A DNA stretch of 64,000 nt from an uncultured Eisenbergiella sp. (GCA_947627215.1 CANQVD010000014.1:22268-86267), one strand, 5' to 3'. Shown: positions 32,732 through 41,893, numbered from the stretch's first letter. The notes: generated by a model from the letters alone, not told the origin. Program-made: numbers and translations.

Positions 32732-33511
32732 CTATCGGGGATACAGCCCCATTTTGTTGATGATCCCTTCCGCGTCCACCCCCGGATGGGTCACGTACAG
32801 GCGGCAGATCTGCTCCGCCAGCGCTTCCCCGATCCGGTATTTTTCCGCGATCCGCTTCACGGGATAGCCTTTGTCCACGCTGCGCATCACATCGGACACC
32901 AGCTTTCGCAGATCCTTTTCCGGAAGCAGCGGCAGATCCGCATCGGATATCCCGGCGTCCGGTCCGGACTTCCCCGCGCCCGGGCCACCGGCGTCCGACG
33001 CGCCCCGGCCTGATGCCCCGGTATCCGATGCGCTACGGCCCGATGCCCCGGCGGACAGCTCCAGCCTCCGGACCTGCCGGCCGGTCTCCGAAAGCTCCAG
33101 CACCGCCATGGTGACCGGCAGAGAAAACCGCTTCGGTCCGCAGCTTCCGGGATTCAGGAAAAGCCTGCCGTCCTCCTGCCGCTCCTCATATCTGTGGGTA
33201 TGGCCGGTCAGCACGATATTGCATTCCGGCAGCTTCCCGATCTTTTTCCGGTTATGGATCAGGAAAAAACGGACGCCGCAGATCGTGACCTGTACCGTCT
33301 CCGGCAGCGGCTCCGCCCAGCCGCGGTCCGTATTGCCCCGCACGGCGTATACCGGCGCGAGCGCGGAAAGCCGCTCCAGAATTTCCGGTCCGCCCACATC
33401 CCCGGCATGCAGGATCGCCCTGCAGCCCTTCAGCGCCTCAAGCACTTCCTCCCGCAGCAGTCCGTGGGTATCCGAAAGGATTCCGATCCTGTTCTTCGAC
33501 ATCTCCGACAT
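32732..33511 (-). CDS. Metallophosphoesterase (YfcE/MJ0936 family) with linker and C-terminal helical domain
   Basis: A 259-residue protein. Residues 1-160 are a complete calcineurin-like phosphodiesterase of the YfcE type: GILSDTHG, HAGDVGG, VRGNTD and LTGHTHR supply the metal ligands. A Gly/Ala/Ser linker with 10-residue repeats (GASGRSASDT, GASGRGASDA) follows at about 165-205. The last 55 residues form helices with a helix-turn-helix look (YPVKRIAEKYRIGEALAEQI). YfcE proteins usually stop after the catalytic domain. The ATG at 33511 fits AGGAGG nine bases upstream; an ATG three codons later is possible. Relatives act on cyclic dinucleotide-like or phosphodiester substrates; the natural one is unknown. 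Confidence 0.82.
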   Translation of the reverse strand: MSEMSKNRIGILSDTHGLLREEVLEALKGCRAILHAGDVGGPEILERLSALAPVYAVRGNTDRGWAEPLPETVQVTICGVRFFLIHNRKKIGKLPECNIVLTGHTHRYEERQEDGRLFLNPGSCGPKRFSLPVTMAVLELSETGRQVRRLELSAGASGRSASDTGASGRGASDAGGPGAGKSGPDAGISDADLPLLPEKDLRKLVSDVMRSVDKGYPVKRIAEKYRIGEALAEQICRLYVTHPGVDAEGIINKMGLYPR

Positions 33512-33584
33512 TTCCGACGCCCTCCTTCTCTTAGGCCCCGCCTCCCGGCCAAAAGCTCTTTCCGGCAAAAAACCGGCAAAAAAT

Positions 33585-33636
33585 CTTTCCCGGCGGGAAA
33601 ATTCCGCTTCCCACCGGAGCGGAATGTTGCTATACT
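33585..33636 (+). promoter_or_regulatory. Promoter and operator-like palindromes before the AEC transporter
   Basis: TTTCCCGGCGGGAAA (33585-33599) is a palindrome. ATTCCGCT (33601-33608) and AGCGGAAT (33618-33625) form a perfect 8-base inverted repeat with a 9-base gap. TATACT at 33631-33636 is a good -10; the -35 (TTCCCA, 33608-33613) lies inside the second palindrome. The arrangement suggests repression or activation of the downstream gene by an unidentified regulator. Confidence 0.45.
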
Positions 33637-33675
33637 ATACCCGCCGGCATTTTATCCCCGGCAAGGAGGTTTTTC

Positions 33676-34608
33676 ATGGATATCACGATCGTCATACAGC
33701 AGATGTGCGTCATGCTGATCCTCATTCTGACCGGCTGCTTTCTCTTCCGGAGGAACATGCTCAGCGAAGAATCCGCCGGCCATATTTCCGGGCTGGTGGT
33801 GAACGTCTGCAACCCCGCCGCCCTGATCTGCTCCGCCTTTGAGGAGGGCCCCCGTCTTTCCGTTCCGGAGCTGGCCTCATGCTTTTTCCTGATGCTCCTT
33901 TTATATCTGGTTCTGATCGCGGCCGGTTCTCTGTTCCCGCTCCTTCTGGGGATAAAAAAAGAAAAGCGCTATCTGTACCATCTGCTGACGGTATACGGCA
34001 ACGTGGGCTTTCTGGGGATCCCGCTGGTCACTGCCGTCCTCGGAAACAGCGCGCTCATCTATGTATCGGTCAATAACCTGATCTACAATCTCCTGTTCTA
34101 TACCTGCGGCCTTTCTCTCCTGCGGAAAAAAGCCGGGCTGAAAGCGGAAAACAGTCTTCGGGAAACCCTGTCCGGCTTCGTCAACATCGGCACCGTCTCC
34201 GCCCTGCTGACCGTCGTGCTCTACATTCTCAATCCGCCCGTTCCCGCCGTGCTGTCGCAGACCGTCACCTACGCGGGCCGGTGCACCACGCTGCTGTCCA
34301 TGCTGGTGCTGGGCGTTTCCGTGGCCCGGCTTCCGGTCAGGGAAATCTTTTCCCATAAAAAGGATTATCTGTTTCTTGCGCTGCGTCTCGTGCTGCTGCC
34401 CGCATGCTGCGTGCTGTGCCTGCGCCCGTTCCTCTCCGACCCGCTGCTGGCCGGCACCTGTGCCCTGCTGCTGGCCGCGCCCTGCGGCAACCTGCCGCTG
34501 ATGTGCTCCAGACAGTTCGGCCTGGAAACGGACACGCTGGCCCGCACCATCGTCCTCGCCACCCTGCTCTCCGTACTCACGATCCCCATCGTGGCGATGT
34601 TTCTGTGA
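33676..34608 (+). CDS. AEC-family transporter (auxin efflux carrier fold)
   Basis: A 310-residue integral membrane protein with about ten hydrophobic segments in two repeats of five, as in the AEC/bile-acid-sodium-symporter fold. Typical features are the opening QMCVMLILILTGCFLFRRNM, VYGNVGFLGIPLV with its broken helix, and the C-terminal AAPCGNLPLMCSRQFG, which corresponds to the second crossover. Characterised bacterial members carry malate, malonate or other carboxylates and some amino acids. It is monocistronic. AAGGAGG precedes the ATG, and palindromes surround the promoter. The substrate cannot be read; the several 2-hydroxyacid enzymes nearby make a hydroxyacid reasonable. Confidence 0.9.
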   Translation: MDITIVIQQMCVMLILILTGCFLFRRNMLSEESAGHISGLVVNVCNPAALICSAFEEGPRLSVPELASCFFLMLLLYLVLIAAGSLFPLLLGIKKEKRYLYHLLTVYGNVGFLGIPLVTAVLGNSALIYVSVNNLIYNLLFYTCGLSLLRKKAGLKAENSLRETLSGFVNIGTVSALLTVVLYILNPPVPAVLSQTVTYAGRCTTLLSMLVLGVSVARLPVREIFSHKKDYLFLALRLVLLPACCVLCLRPFLSDPLLAGTCALLLAAPCGNLPLMCSRQFGLETDTLARTIVLATLLSVLTIPIVAMFL

Positions 34609-34689
34609 AAACAGCTCTGCCGCGCCGGAAAGAACCGCACAGCTTCTCCCGGCTGCATTGCTTCCCCCGGCCGCACCGCTTTTCCAAAA

Positions 34690-35367
34690 TCACCGTTCGC
34701 CCCGCGCGCCGGGATGCTCTCTGAGGATCCGCATGAATTCCGCCGCGTCCTTCTCCGGATCGCGGAAAACGGCGGAGCCCGCCACGATCACATTGGCGCC
34801 CGCATCCAGGATCCGCTCCACGTTATCCCGGGTGACGCCGCCGTCCACCTCCAGATCGATGGGCCTGCCGCTTTTGCGGATCAGCCCGGCGGCCTCCCTG
34901 ATCCGGTCGGTAGCGCTGGCAAAATAATGCTGTCCACCGAAGCCCGGATGTACGCTCATGATCAAAAGCTGATCGATCTGATCCAGATATTCCTCCACCG
35001 CGTCCACCGGCGTCTCCGGCCGGATCGTCAGGCCCGCCCGGCAGCCCTGCCGCCGGATCAGGGCGATGGTCTCCCGCACATCCACGCAGGCCTCCAGATG
35101 CACCGTGATGATATCCGCGCCCGCCTGTGCGAAGGCCTCCACATACCGGTGCGGCTCCACGATCATCAGATGCACGTCCAGCACCATATCGCAGGATTTC
35201 CGAATGGATTCCACCACACAGACGCCATAAGAAAGGGACGGTACGAAAACGCCGTCCATCACATCGATGTGCAGATATTTCGCGCCGGCCCTGCGCACTT
35301 CATCGATCTGATCTCCCAGCCGCATGATATCCGCGGCCAGGATCGAGGGGGCCAAAATATTTTCCAT
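34690..35367 (-). CDS. rpe: Ribulose-phosphate 3-epimerase
   Basis: A 225-residue TIM-barrel enzyme that interconverts D-ribulose 5-phosphate and D-xylulose 5-phosphate. The N-terminus APSILAADIMRLGDQIDEV, HIDVMDGVFVPSLSYG and MSVHPGFGGQHY carry the metal ligands and catalytic aspartates, and LEVDGGVTRDN gives the second aspartate. The length and order are standard. AGAGG precedes the ATG. In this genome segment it would receive xylulose 5-phosphate from the xylB pathway, although the genes are separated by 20 kb. The housekeeping copy could equally lie elsewhere, and allulose-6-phosphate epimerase is a close alternative. Confidence 0.93.
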   Translation of the reverse strand: MENILAPSILAADIMRLGDQIDEVRRAGAKYLHIDVMDGVFVPSLSYGVCVVESIRKSCDMVLDVHLMIVEPHRYVEAFAQAGADIITVHLEACVDVRETIALIRRQGCRAGLTIRPETPVDAVEEYLDQIDQLLIMSVHPGFGGQHYFASATDRIREAAGLIRKSGRPIDLEVDGGVTRDNVERILDAGANVIVAGSAVFRDPEKDAAEFMRILREHPGARGER

Positions 35368-35509
35368 AAAAAACCTCTTTTATCTTCAGACACAAACAGG
35401 CGCGCGGGCGCTCATCCCGCTGCCTCATGCTGCTCACATTCTGTCGTACACCTAATTATGTACCACACTTCCCATGGCCCGGTCAAGCCCTTTTCCCGCG
35501 CTGTACGCA

Positions 35510-35733
35510 ACAAACCGCAGCCCAGGCACAGAGCCGGCCGGCACCGGCGCCCGGAGGGGGACAGGGGTCGCGCAGACACGCTCCCGCTTCATGAAAAACG
35601 CAGCGGTTCTAAGCTCAGTTTCGCCCTGGTGGGCTCACTTCGCCAAGAACCGGCGTTTTTCAAGAGTCTGCCGGATTCCCTGTCCCCCTCCGGGCGCCGG
35701 TGCCGGCCGCTCTGTGCCTGGGCTGCGGTTTGT
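35510..35733. repeat. Long inverted repeat, family A full copy 2
   Basis: Arms 35510-35566 and 35678-35733 pair over 56 bases with one bulged base. The centre, 35593-35661, begins GAAAAACGCAGCGGTTCT and ends AGAACCGGCGTTTTTC, with AAGCTCAG in between, as in the copy at 28386-28594. It lies between the divergent rpe and DUF885 genes. Apart from the shared centre its outer arms do not resemble those of the other copy. Confidence 0.93.
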
Positions 35734-35790
35734 CTTTCATAATAAAAACCGGGGAGTCATAAGATAGTAAAAAATGCCAGGATTTCTATT

Positions 35791-37704
35791 TTGAAACGAA
35801 AAAGAACTCTCCTGTGGGGCCTGATGCTGGCCGGTCTGCTGGGCCTGTGCTGGTTCGGCTCCCAAAAATTTGACAGCTTCTGCTTCCGCCGTCTGACGGA
35901 CGCTTTTTTCACCCGGTCCCTGGAAAGCGATCCCTTAAGCCTTCACTTCACCCTGGCCCGGCCGGAGCGATTCGGCGTATCGCCCGAATCCTATACCCTG
36001 CAGGTCTACGATCCGGACGGCGCGCAGCGATCCGCGGACGCCATCCGGGATATGCTGGAACGGCTCTCCAGGATCCGTCCCGGTCATCTCACAGAGGAGG
36101 AACGCTACACCCGGGACCTTCTGATCTCCTATCTGAATACCAATCTGGAGGGCACGCGCTTTTCCCTGTATGAGGAACCGCTTTCTCCCTCCTCCGGCAT
36201 GCAGAGCGAGCTGCCCCTCCTGCTGGCGGAGTACACGCTGCGCACCGGGGAGGACGTCGCGCATTATCTCTCCCTCCTGGAATCCGTTCCCGCTTACCTG
36301 CAGGGTCTTTCCGACTATGAGGCCGCCAGAGCCGGGGCCGGCCTGTTCATGCCCGAGGCCGACGCATTGGCTGCGGCCGCACAGTGTGACCGCCTGCTGG
36401 ACGCCAACGCCCTGGCGGAGGGGACACACTTCCTCCAGACCACCTTCCGAACCCGGCTGGACGGCCTTTCCGGACAGGAGACCCTCACCGCCGGACAGCG
36501 GGAGGCTTATCTGGCTGAAAACGACCGTCTACTCACCGAAGCGGTTCTTCCCGCCTACCAAAAGCTGTCCGACGACCTGATCCTGCTGTCCGGAAGCGGC
36601 CGGGAGCCCGGCGGCCTGTGCGAGCTGCCGGAGGGCCGGGCGTACTACGCCTGGCTGGTCAAAAAGACCACCGGCACCCGGCTGGACATGGACAGCCTTT
36701 ACACCGTCCTGCAGAAATCCTTCCGCAAGAACTTTGAAACGCTGAAGGCCCTCGTGTCCCAGTATCGGGAAATGACCGGCGGCCTGCCGGATCCCGCTTC
36801 TCTGTCCGACGGTTTCCCGCTCACCGATCCATCCGGCATCCTGACCGACCTGCAGCAGAAAATGCAGGCGGATTTTCCGCCCCTGACCGCGCTTTCCGAG
36901 ACCGGCATCTCCTGTACCGTCAAAAACGTGGACGCAGCGCTGGAATCCTACACCAGCCCGGCCTTTTATATGTCCCCGCCCATCGACGATCTCTTTCACA
37001 ACACGATCTGCATCAACCGTTCCTCCACCTCGGACGGGATCGAGCTGTACACCACACTGGCCCATGAAGGATATCCCGGCCATCTCTATCAGACGGTATA
37101 TTCCTCGCTTTACGGTTCCGTCCAAAACGGCCAGCGGGTCCGGGAGCTTCTCTTTTACGGCGGATACGTGGAGGGCTGGGCCTATTATACGGAACAGCTT
37201 TCCTACGATTATGCCGCGCAGCTCCTCGCCGCATCCGGCGCGCCGGATGCCTCCGTCCTGCTGTGCCGTCTCACCTCCGTCCAGCGGGATCTGCAGATCA
37301 GTCTGTATTCTCTGCTGGACATGGCCCTCCACTACTACGGCACGGCCAAACCGGATATCCTGCGTTCGCTCACATCCTTCGGCCTTCCCGCCGAAACGGC
37401 GGAGCGCGTATACGATTACCTGCGCACCGATCCGGCCGTCTATCTGAAATATTATGTGGGCTTCCTGGAGATGCGCGCGCTGCGCGCCCGGGCCGAAGCG
37501 CTGTGGGACGACGGCTTCACGCCGCTTCGGTTCCATCAATTCGTGCTGGAGGCAGGGCCCTCCGATTTCGCCAGTCTCAACCGGCGGCTCACGGAGCAGG
37601 CCGGGACCCACAGCAGTACAGCTCAAACCTGTTCCGCCAGGATCTCTTCGATCCTGGACATATCCAGACTTTCCCGCAGCGCAACGGCCAGCAGGTCATA
37701 CTGA
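35791..37704 (+). CDS. DUF885-family zinc peptidase-like protein
   Basis: A 637-residue protein beginning with a basic stretch and a hydrophobic signal or anchor (TLLWGLMLAGLLGLCWF), so it is probably membrane-attached and extracellular. The DUF885 zinc signature is HEGYPGH at 425-431, matching the HExxPGH form. The helical N-terminal half (LTEEERYTRDLLISYLNTNL) is typical. Family members are thought to be metallocarboxypeptidases. The start is TTG with a modest AGGA upstream; no better in-frame start keeps the signal segment. The last 27 residues overlap the convergent cobQ gene by 82 bases and are Ser/Arg-rich, unlike the family end, so the 3' end may have changed. Confidence 0.85.
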   Translation: MKRKRTLLWGLMLAGLLGLCWFGSQKFDSFCFRRLTDAFFTRSLESDPLSLHFTLARPERFGVSPESYTLQVYDPDGAQRSADAIRDMLERLSRIRPGHLTEEERYTRDLLISYLNTNLEGTRFSLYEEPLSPSSGMQSELPLLLAEYTLRTGEDVAHYLSLLESVPAYLQGLSDYEAARAGAGLFMPEADALAAAAQCDRLLDANALAEGTHFLQTTFRTRLDGLSGQETLTAGQREAYLAENDRLLTEAVLPAYQKLSDDLILLSGSGREPGGLCELPEGRAYYAWLVKKTTGTRLDMDSLYTVLQKSFRKNFETLKALVSQYREMTGGLPDPASLSDGFPLTDPSGILTDLQQKMQADFPPLTALSETGISCTVKNVDAALESYTSPAFYMSPPIDDLFHNTICINRSSTSDGIELYTTLAHEGYPGHLYQTVYSSLYGSVQNGQRVRELLFYGGYVEGWAYYTEQLSYDYAAQLLAASGAPDASVLLCRLTSVQRDLQISLYSLLDMALHYYGTAKPDILRSLTSFGLPAETAERVYDYLRTDPAVYLKYYVGFLEMRALRARAEALWDDGFTPLRFHQFVLEAGPSDFASLNRRLTEQAGTHSSTAQTCSARISSILDISRLSRSATASRSY

Positions 37705-39122
37705 CCCTGCAGAAAAGAGGCCGTATCCGTCTCCTGTACCGGTTCCTCACAGGAGAGCCCCCTGCGGGAGAGAAGCAGCTTTTCCAGGGCCGCAGCAGCG
37801 TCCCGGTCGAACAGGCCGTGAAGATAAGTGCCCGCCACGTTTCCTCTCACGGCACCCTCCACGCTGCCGTCCGCCAGGCGGCAAAAGGGAGCTGTATCTT
37901 TGCCGGGCGTCGAGATCCCCATATGGATCTGATAGCCCGAAAACGCCGCTCCCGCCAGCGGTCCGAAAATGCCCTCCGGCGGTTCGATGACGCCCTCCGA
38001 CCGAAGTCTCGTTTTCCGGGCAGCAAAGACCGTCTCCAGAGGCAGAAGGCCCATTCCGCGCATTTCTCCTCCCCGTTCGGTCCCTTCGGGATCCGACAGG
38101 CGCTCTCCCAGCATCTGATAGCCGCCGCAGATCCCCAACACAGGCGTTCCCGCCGCCGCTGCCTTTTGAACCAGCGCCTCCAGCCCGTTCTGACGCATCC
38201 ATTCCAGATCCGCCATCGTGCTTTTTGTGCCGGGCAGGATCACCATGTCCGGACGGCCGAATTCCGCCGGGCGGCCGACGTAACGCACATAGACCGCGGG
38301 CCGCCGCTGCAGCGGGTTGAAATCGGTGGAATTGGAAATGCGCGGGAAACGGATCACCGCGATCTCCAGCGGCCTGCGTCCCTTATTTTCCCGCTGGATC
38401 ACGCTGTCCTCCTCATCGATATCCAACTGCAGATAAGGCACCACCCCGATCACGGGAACGCCGGTCAGTTCCTCTATCATGCGCAGTCCGGGACGCAGGA
38501 TCTCCACGTCTCCCCGGAACTTGTTGATGATCACGCCCCGGATCCGCTTCCGCCATGCAGGAGGCAGCAGCATGATCGTCCCGTAGATCTGCGCGAAAAC
38601 GCCGCCCCGGTCGATATCCGCCGTCAGCAGGACCGGCGCGTCGAACATGTCCGCGATCCCCATGTTCACCAGATCGTCCTGATTCAGATTGATCTCCGCC
38701 GGACTTCCCGCGCCCTCTATCACGATCCGCTCATACTCCTGCGCCAGCAGGTCGAACGCCTGCCGTATCGTGCCGCGCAGGGAAGGGCGGTAACGGTAGT
38801 ACTCTTCGGCGTGCATGACGCCGACCGCCTCTCCGTTCACGATCACCTGACTTCCCATATCCGTACAGGGCTTCAGCAGGATCGGATTCATCCGCACGGA
38901 GGGTTCGGCACAGGCCGCCTGCGCCTGTACCGCCTGCGCCCTGCCCATCTCCAATCCATCCTCCGTGATAAAGCTGTTGAGCGCCATGTTCTGACTTTTA
39001 AACGGCGCGACGCGATATCCGTCCTGATGAAAAATGCGGCAAAGACCCGTCGCGATCAGGCTCTTTCCCGCGCTCGACATGGTTCCCTGGATCATGATCC
39101 GTTTCGCCATGGCTGAACTCAT
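37623..39122 (-). CDS. cobQ: Cobyric acid synthase
   Basis: A 499-residue amidotransferase that amidates four side-chain carboxylates of adenosylcobyrinic acid diamide. The N-terminal synthetase domain opens with MIQGTMSSAGKS, a dethiobiotin-synthetase-like P-loop. The C-terminal glutaminase domain has the nucleophile in GICGGYQMLG and the His in GTYLHGLFD. The length fits CobQ/CbiP. It is the last gene of the B12 operon, 10 bases after the cobD-like gene. An ATG at 39110 (MAKRIMIQG) is the alternative start; I keep 39122 because AAGGAG is well spaced for it. Its 3' end overlaps the convergent DUF885 gene. Confidence 0.96.
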   Translation of the reverse strand: MSSAMAKRIMIQGTMSSAGKSLIATGLCRIFHQDGYRVAPFKSQNMALNSFITEDGLEMGRAQAVQAQAACAEPSVRMNPILLKPCTDMGSQVIVNGEAVGVMHAEEYYRYRPSLRGTIRQAFDLLAQEYERIVIEGAGSPAEINLNQDDLVNMGIADMFDAPVLLTADIDRGGVFAQIYGTIMLLPPAWRKRIRGVIINKFRGDVEILRPGLRMIEELTGVPVIGVVPYLQLDIDEEDSVIQRENKGRRPLEIAVIRFPRISNSTDFNPLQRRPAVYVRYVGRPAEFGRPDMVILPGTKSTMADLEWMRQNGLEALVQKAAAAGTPVLGICGGYQMLGERLSDPEGTERGGEMRGMGLLPLETVFAARKTRLRSEGVIEPPEGIFGPLAGAAFSGYQIHMGISTPGKDTAPFCRLADGSVEGAVRGNVAGTYLHGLFDRDAAAALEKLLLSRRGLSCEEPVQETDTASFLQGQYDLLAVALRESLDMSRIEEILAEQV

Positions 39123-39132
39123 CTCCTCTCCT

Positions 39133-40200
39133 TCAGATCAGCTCCCGCACCGCCGCCAGCAGCCGGTCATTCTCCGCGGGCAGGCGGACGGCGGTCCGAT
39201 AATCCCCTTCCTCCAGCCCCGGATAGGTCCGGCAGTCCCTGACCAGAATTCCCCGCTCCGCGAGCCGCGAGCCGAAATCCGGGATCTCCGTATGAAAAAA
39301 CAGATAATTCGCTTCCCCGCCATACAGCTCGAAAGGATACGGGCTTTCCCGGAAAACAGCCTCCAGCTCCCGCTTCATGCGCCCGCGCTCCAACCGCAGA
39401 AGCGCCAGCGAACGCTCCAGATACGCGCTGTCTGCCAGCGCCGCGGTCCCCGCCGCCTCCGCCATCGCGGACACCGGCCAGCTCTGCCCCTGCGCCCACA
39501 GCTTCTCCGTCATTTCCGGATCAAAACAGAGCGCATAGCCCAGCCGCAGTCCTGCCATGGCATAGAGCTTGGTCAGCGCACCTATGAGAATGAGATTTCC
39601 GTACCGCTCCAACTGTCCCCGCAGCGAATGGGCCGCCGGTTCCTCCAGGAATCCGTTAAAGCATTCGTCCACGCAGAGCAGCACGCCGCAGTCCCGGCAC
39701 CGCTCCAGGATGCGCAAAAGCAGCGCCCGCTCCACGGTCCGTCCCGTAGGGTTGTTGGGATTACAGAGAAAAACCGCCCCCAGATCCGCCGTGATCCGCG
39801 AAAGGAAATCCTCTGTCACGGAAAATCCGGTTTCCCGCAGGAGCTGAAAGCGGCGGATGCGGCATCCGAAGGCGGACAGCGCGGCTTCATATTCCGAAAA
39901 GGTGGGCGCGGTCAAAAGCGCCGGTTTTCCCCGCACGAGGGCGGCGATCCGCCAGATCAGATCAGCGGCGCCGTTTCCGGGCGTCACACAGCCTTCCGGG
40001 ACCCCGCAGTGTTGTCCCAGCGCCCTGCACAGCCGCCGATACCGCATATCCGGATACCTTTCCCCATGGGAAAGCGCCTTCGCGGCGGCCTGTCGGGCGG
40101 ACGGCGGCAGACCCGCCGGATTGACATTCACTGAAAAATCCAGCGGTTCCCGCCCATAGGTTTCCCGGAAACCGATCCTGTCCCCTCCGTGCGTCAGCAT
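39133..40200 (-). CDS. cobD: Threonine-phosphate decarboxylase-like PLP enzyme
   Basis: A 355-residue fold-type I PLP enzyme of the histidinol-phosphate aminotransferase/CobD group. It opens with THGGDRIGFRE, which is characteristic of cobalamin CobD proteins. The PLP lysine is Lys211 in ALTKLYAMAGLRLGY, and CNPNNPTGR and VDECFNGF supply other cofactor contacts. In cobalamin synthesis it makes (R)-1-aminopropan-2-ol phosphate from threonine phosphate for the CbiB step. The ATG at 40200 overlaps the end of cbiB by seven bases, which implies translational coupling. The operon position right after cbiB supports this assignment over histidine synthesis. Confidence 0.92.
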   Translation of the reverse strand: MLTHGGDRIGFRETYGREPLDFSVNVNPAGLPPSARQAAAKALSHGERYPDMRYRRLCRALGQHCGVPEGCVTPGNGAADLIWRIAALVRGKPALLTAPTFSEYEAALSAFGCRIRRFQLLRETGFSVTEDFLSRITADLGAVFLCNPNNPTGRTVERALLLRILERCRDCGVLLCVDECFNGFLEEPAAHSLRGQLERYGNLILIGALTKLYAMAGLRLGYALCFDPEMTEKLWAQGQSWPVSAMAEAAGTAALADSAYLERSLALLRLERGRMKRELEAVFRESPYPFELYGGEANYLFFHTEIPDFGSRLAERGILVRDCRTYPGLEEGDYRTAVRLPAENDRLLAAVRELI

Positions 40201-41156
40201 AAAAAGATCACGGCCCCTTTCACAAACATACAGAGCAGCCAGCACAGCACGCCCGCGGCATACTGCAGACGGTTGGCCCGTACGATATCCTCCGCCTCCA
40301 CCGGTCGGTCATCGTCCCCGATGGTCGGTTTTTCCACCGGTTTCCCGAAATAACTGGAGGTTCCTCCCAGCCGGATGTGGAGCGCGCCCGCACAGGCCGC
40401 CTCCGTCTGTCCCGCATTGGGGCTGGAATGGCGTCTCCTGTCCCGGCAAAAGATCCGCAGCGCGTTTCCGGCGTCCAGCCCCAACAGGGCTGCGGCAAGG
40501 ATCCACAAAACGGCCGCGAGCCGGGACGGGAAAAAATTGGCCGCGTCGTCCAGCCTGGCCGCCGCCCGCCCGAAATACAGATACCGTTCGTTTTTATAGC
40601 CCAGCATGCTGTCCATGGTATTGACAGCCTTATACAGCACGCCGAGCGGCGCGCCGCCCAGGGCCAGATACAGCATCGGCGCGATCTCACCGTCCGAGCT
40701 GTTTTCCGCCACCGTCTCCACACAGGCCCGATAGACGCCCGCAAAATCCAGCGCGCCGGTATCGCGTCCCACGATGCGCCCTACTGCTTCCCTGGCCTTC
40801 GCGAGGCCGTCCCGCGCTTCATAAACGCGCATGCTCTCCGCCTTCAGACAGCGCATGGCAAGGCACTGCCAGCACAGAAAGCTCTCCCCGGCCAATCCGG
40901 CGGCGGGATGCAGCCGATACAGGACATACAGGGCCGCCGCGCTCCCGAGCCAGTTCCCCGCGCAGATGAGCAGAACGAGAAGCGCTCCTCCGACCAGCTC
41001 TCCCACGGCATTTTTCGGGAACAGCCGCCGAAGCCCTTTTTCCAGCAGGGAGATTTCCTTCCCCATCCAGACCACGATATGAAAACTCCCCAGCGGGTCG
41101 CCGAACAGCAGATCCGCCGCAAAGCCGATTACGAACGCGCACAAATGCCAGACCAT
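40194..41156 (-). CDS. cbiB: Adenosylcobinamide-phosphate synthase
   Basis: A 320-residue membrane enzyme that joins aminopropanol (phosphate) to adenosylcobyric acid. The N-terminus has the signature FAADLLFGDPLGSFH, followed by several hydrophobic segments and VAENSSDGEIAPMLYLALGG, the most conserved motif of CbiB/CobD. KAVNTMDSMLGYKN is also typical. It precedes the aminopropanol-phosphate-making enzyme gene and overlaps it by seven bases. The start at 41156 has only a weak ribosome binding site (TAGAGG close to ATG), so translation may depend on upstream coupling. Confidence 0.96.
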   Translation of the reverse strand: MVWHLCAFVIGFAADLLFGDPLGSFHIVVWMGKEISLLEKGLRRLFPKNAVGELVGGALLVLLICAGNWLGSAAALYVLYRLHPAAGLAGESFLCWQCLAMRCLKAESMRVYEARDGLAKAREAVGRIVGRDTGALDFAGVYRACVETVAENSSDGEIAPMLYLALGGAPLGVLYKAVNTMDSMLGYKNERYLYFGRAAARLDDAANFFPSRLAAVLWILAAALLGLDAGNALRIFCRDRRRHSSPNAGQTEAACAGALHIRLGGTSSYFGKPVEKPTIGDDDRPVEAEDIVRANRLQYAAGVLCWLLCMFVKGAVIFLC

Positions 41157-41194
41157 CCTCTATTGCCCATCCGTTCTTTATATATTCTGCACCC

Positions 41195-41893
41195 TTATGA
41201 TCTCTCCGTCCTCACAACATCTCCCAGCACAAAAGGAAGCCCGTCCGTCCCCGGCAGCACCGTGCAGACGATCCCCTGGCAGTTCTGCACATGTCCCTCA
41301 TAAAACCCCATGGCCGGGCGGGCGTACTTTTCCAGCACAGCCATGATCGTACCGCCGTGCACCACGAAAACCGCCGGCTCCCAGGATGAGGCGGCTTCCA
41401 CTCGCCTCTTGGCATCCTGTGCTCTATCCGCTTCCATCCGCGCGGCGATCACGCGCGCAAAGGCTTCCTGCACCCGGCGCGAGAAATCCGCTTTGGACTC
41501 TCCTCCCGGGCACGGCCCCTCGCATTCTCCTTCCACCCATTCCCGATAGGCCGCATCCTCCGCCATTTCCTCCGCGCTTCGGTCTTCGAAATCGCCGAAA
41601 TCCATTTCCCGCAGATCGTCCACCACGATCTGCTCCGCGCCCGGAAAAAGGATCGCGGCGGTCTGCCGGGTCCGGACAAGCGGAGTGACATAGACGCATG
41701 CCGGAACGGACCAGGCAGTTCCGGCCCGGATGCCCCGCTCCGCAGAAAAAACCGTTTCCACCCGGATCCCGCGCTCCGCCAGCGTCCGGGCCTGGGCGAT
41801 GCCCTGTCCGCTCAGCGGTTCATCCGTCCTGCCGATATATTTTCTTTGCTCGTTTCCGGCGGTGGCCCCGTGCCGCAGCAGCAGTATCTTCAT
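41195..41893 (-). CDS. cobC: Alpha-ribazole phosphatase-like histidine phosphatase
   Basis: A 232-residue member of the histidine phosphatase superfamily, with LLRHGATAGNEQRKYIGRTDEP at the N-terminus, RTRQTAAILFPG, EMDFGDFEDRSAEEM and the second catalytic His in VVHGGTIMAVLEKY. CobC removes phosphate from alpha-ribazole 5'-phosphate or adenosylcobalamin 5'-phosphate. Operon position and an ATGA overlap with the preceding short cobU-like gene make this role likely. There is a small repeated insert (ERGIRVETVFSAERGIRAGTAWS) near residues 40-60 that looks like a local duplication. Confidence 0.92.
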   Translation of the reverse strand: MKILLLRHGATAGNEQRKYIGRTDEPLSGQGIAQARTLAERGIRVETVFSAERGIRAGTAWSVPACVYVTPLVRTRQTAAILFPGAEQIVVDDLREMDFGDFEDRSAEEMAEDAAYREWVEGECEGPCPGGESKADFSRRVQEAFARVIAARMEADRAQDAKRRVEAASSWEPAVFVVHGGTIMAVLEKYARPAMGFYEGHVQNCQGIVCTVLPGTDGLPFVLGDVVRTERS

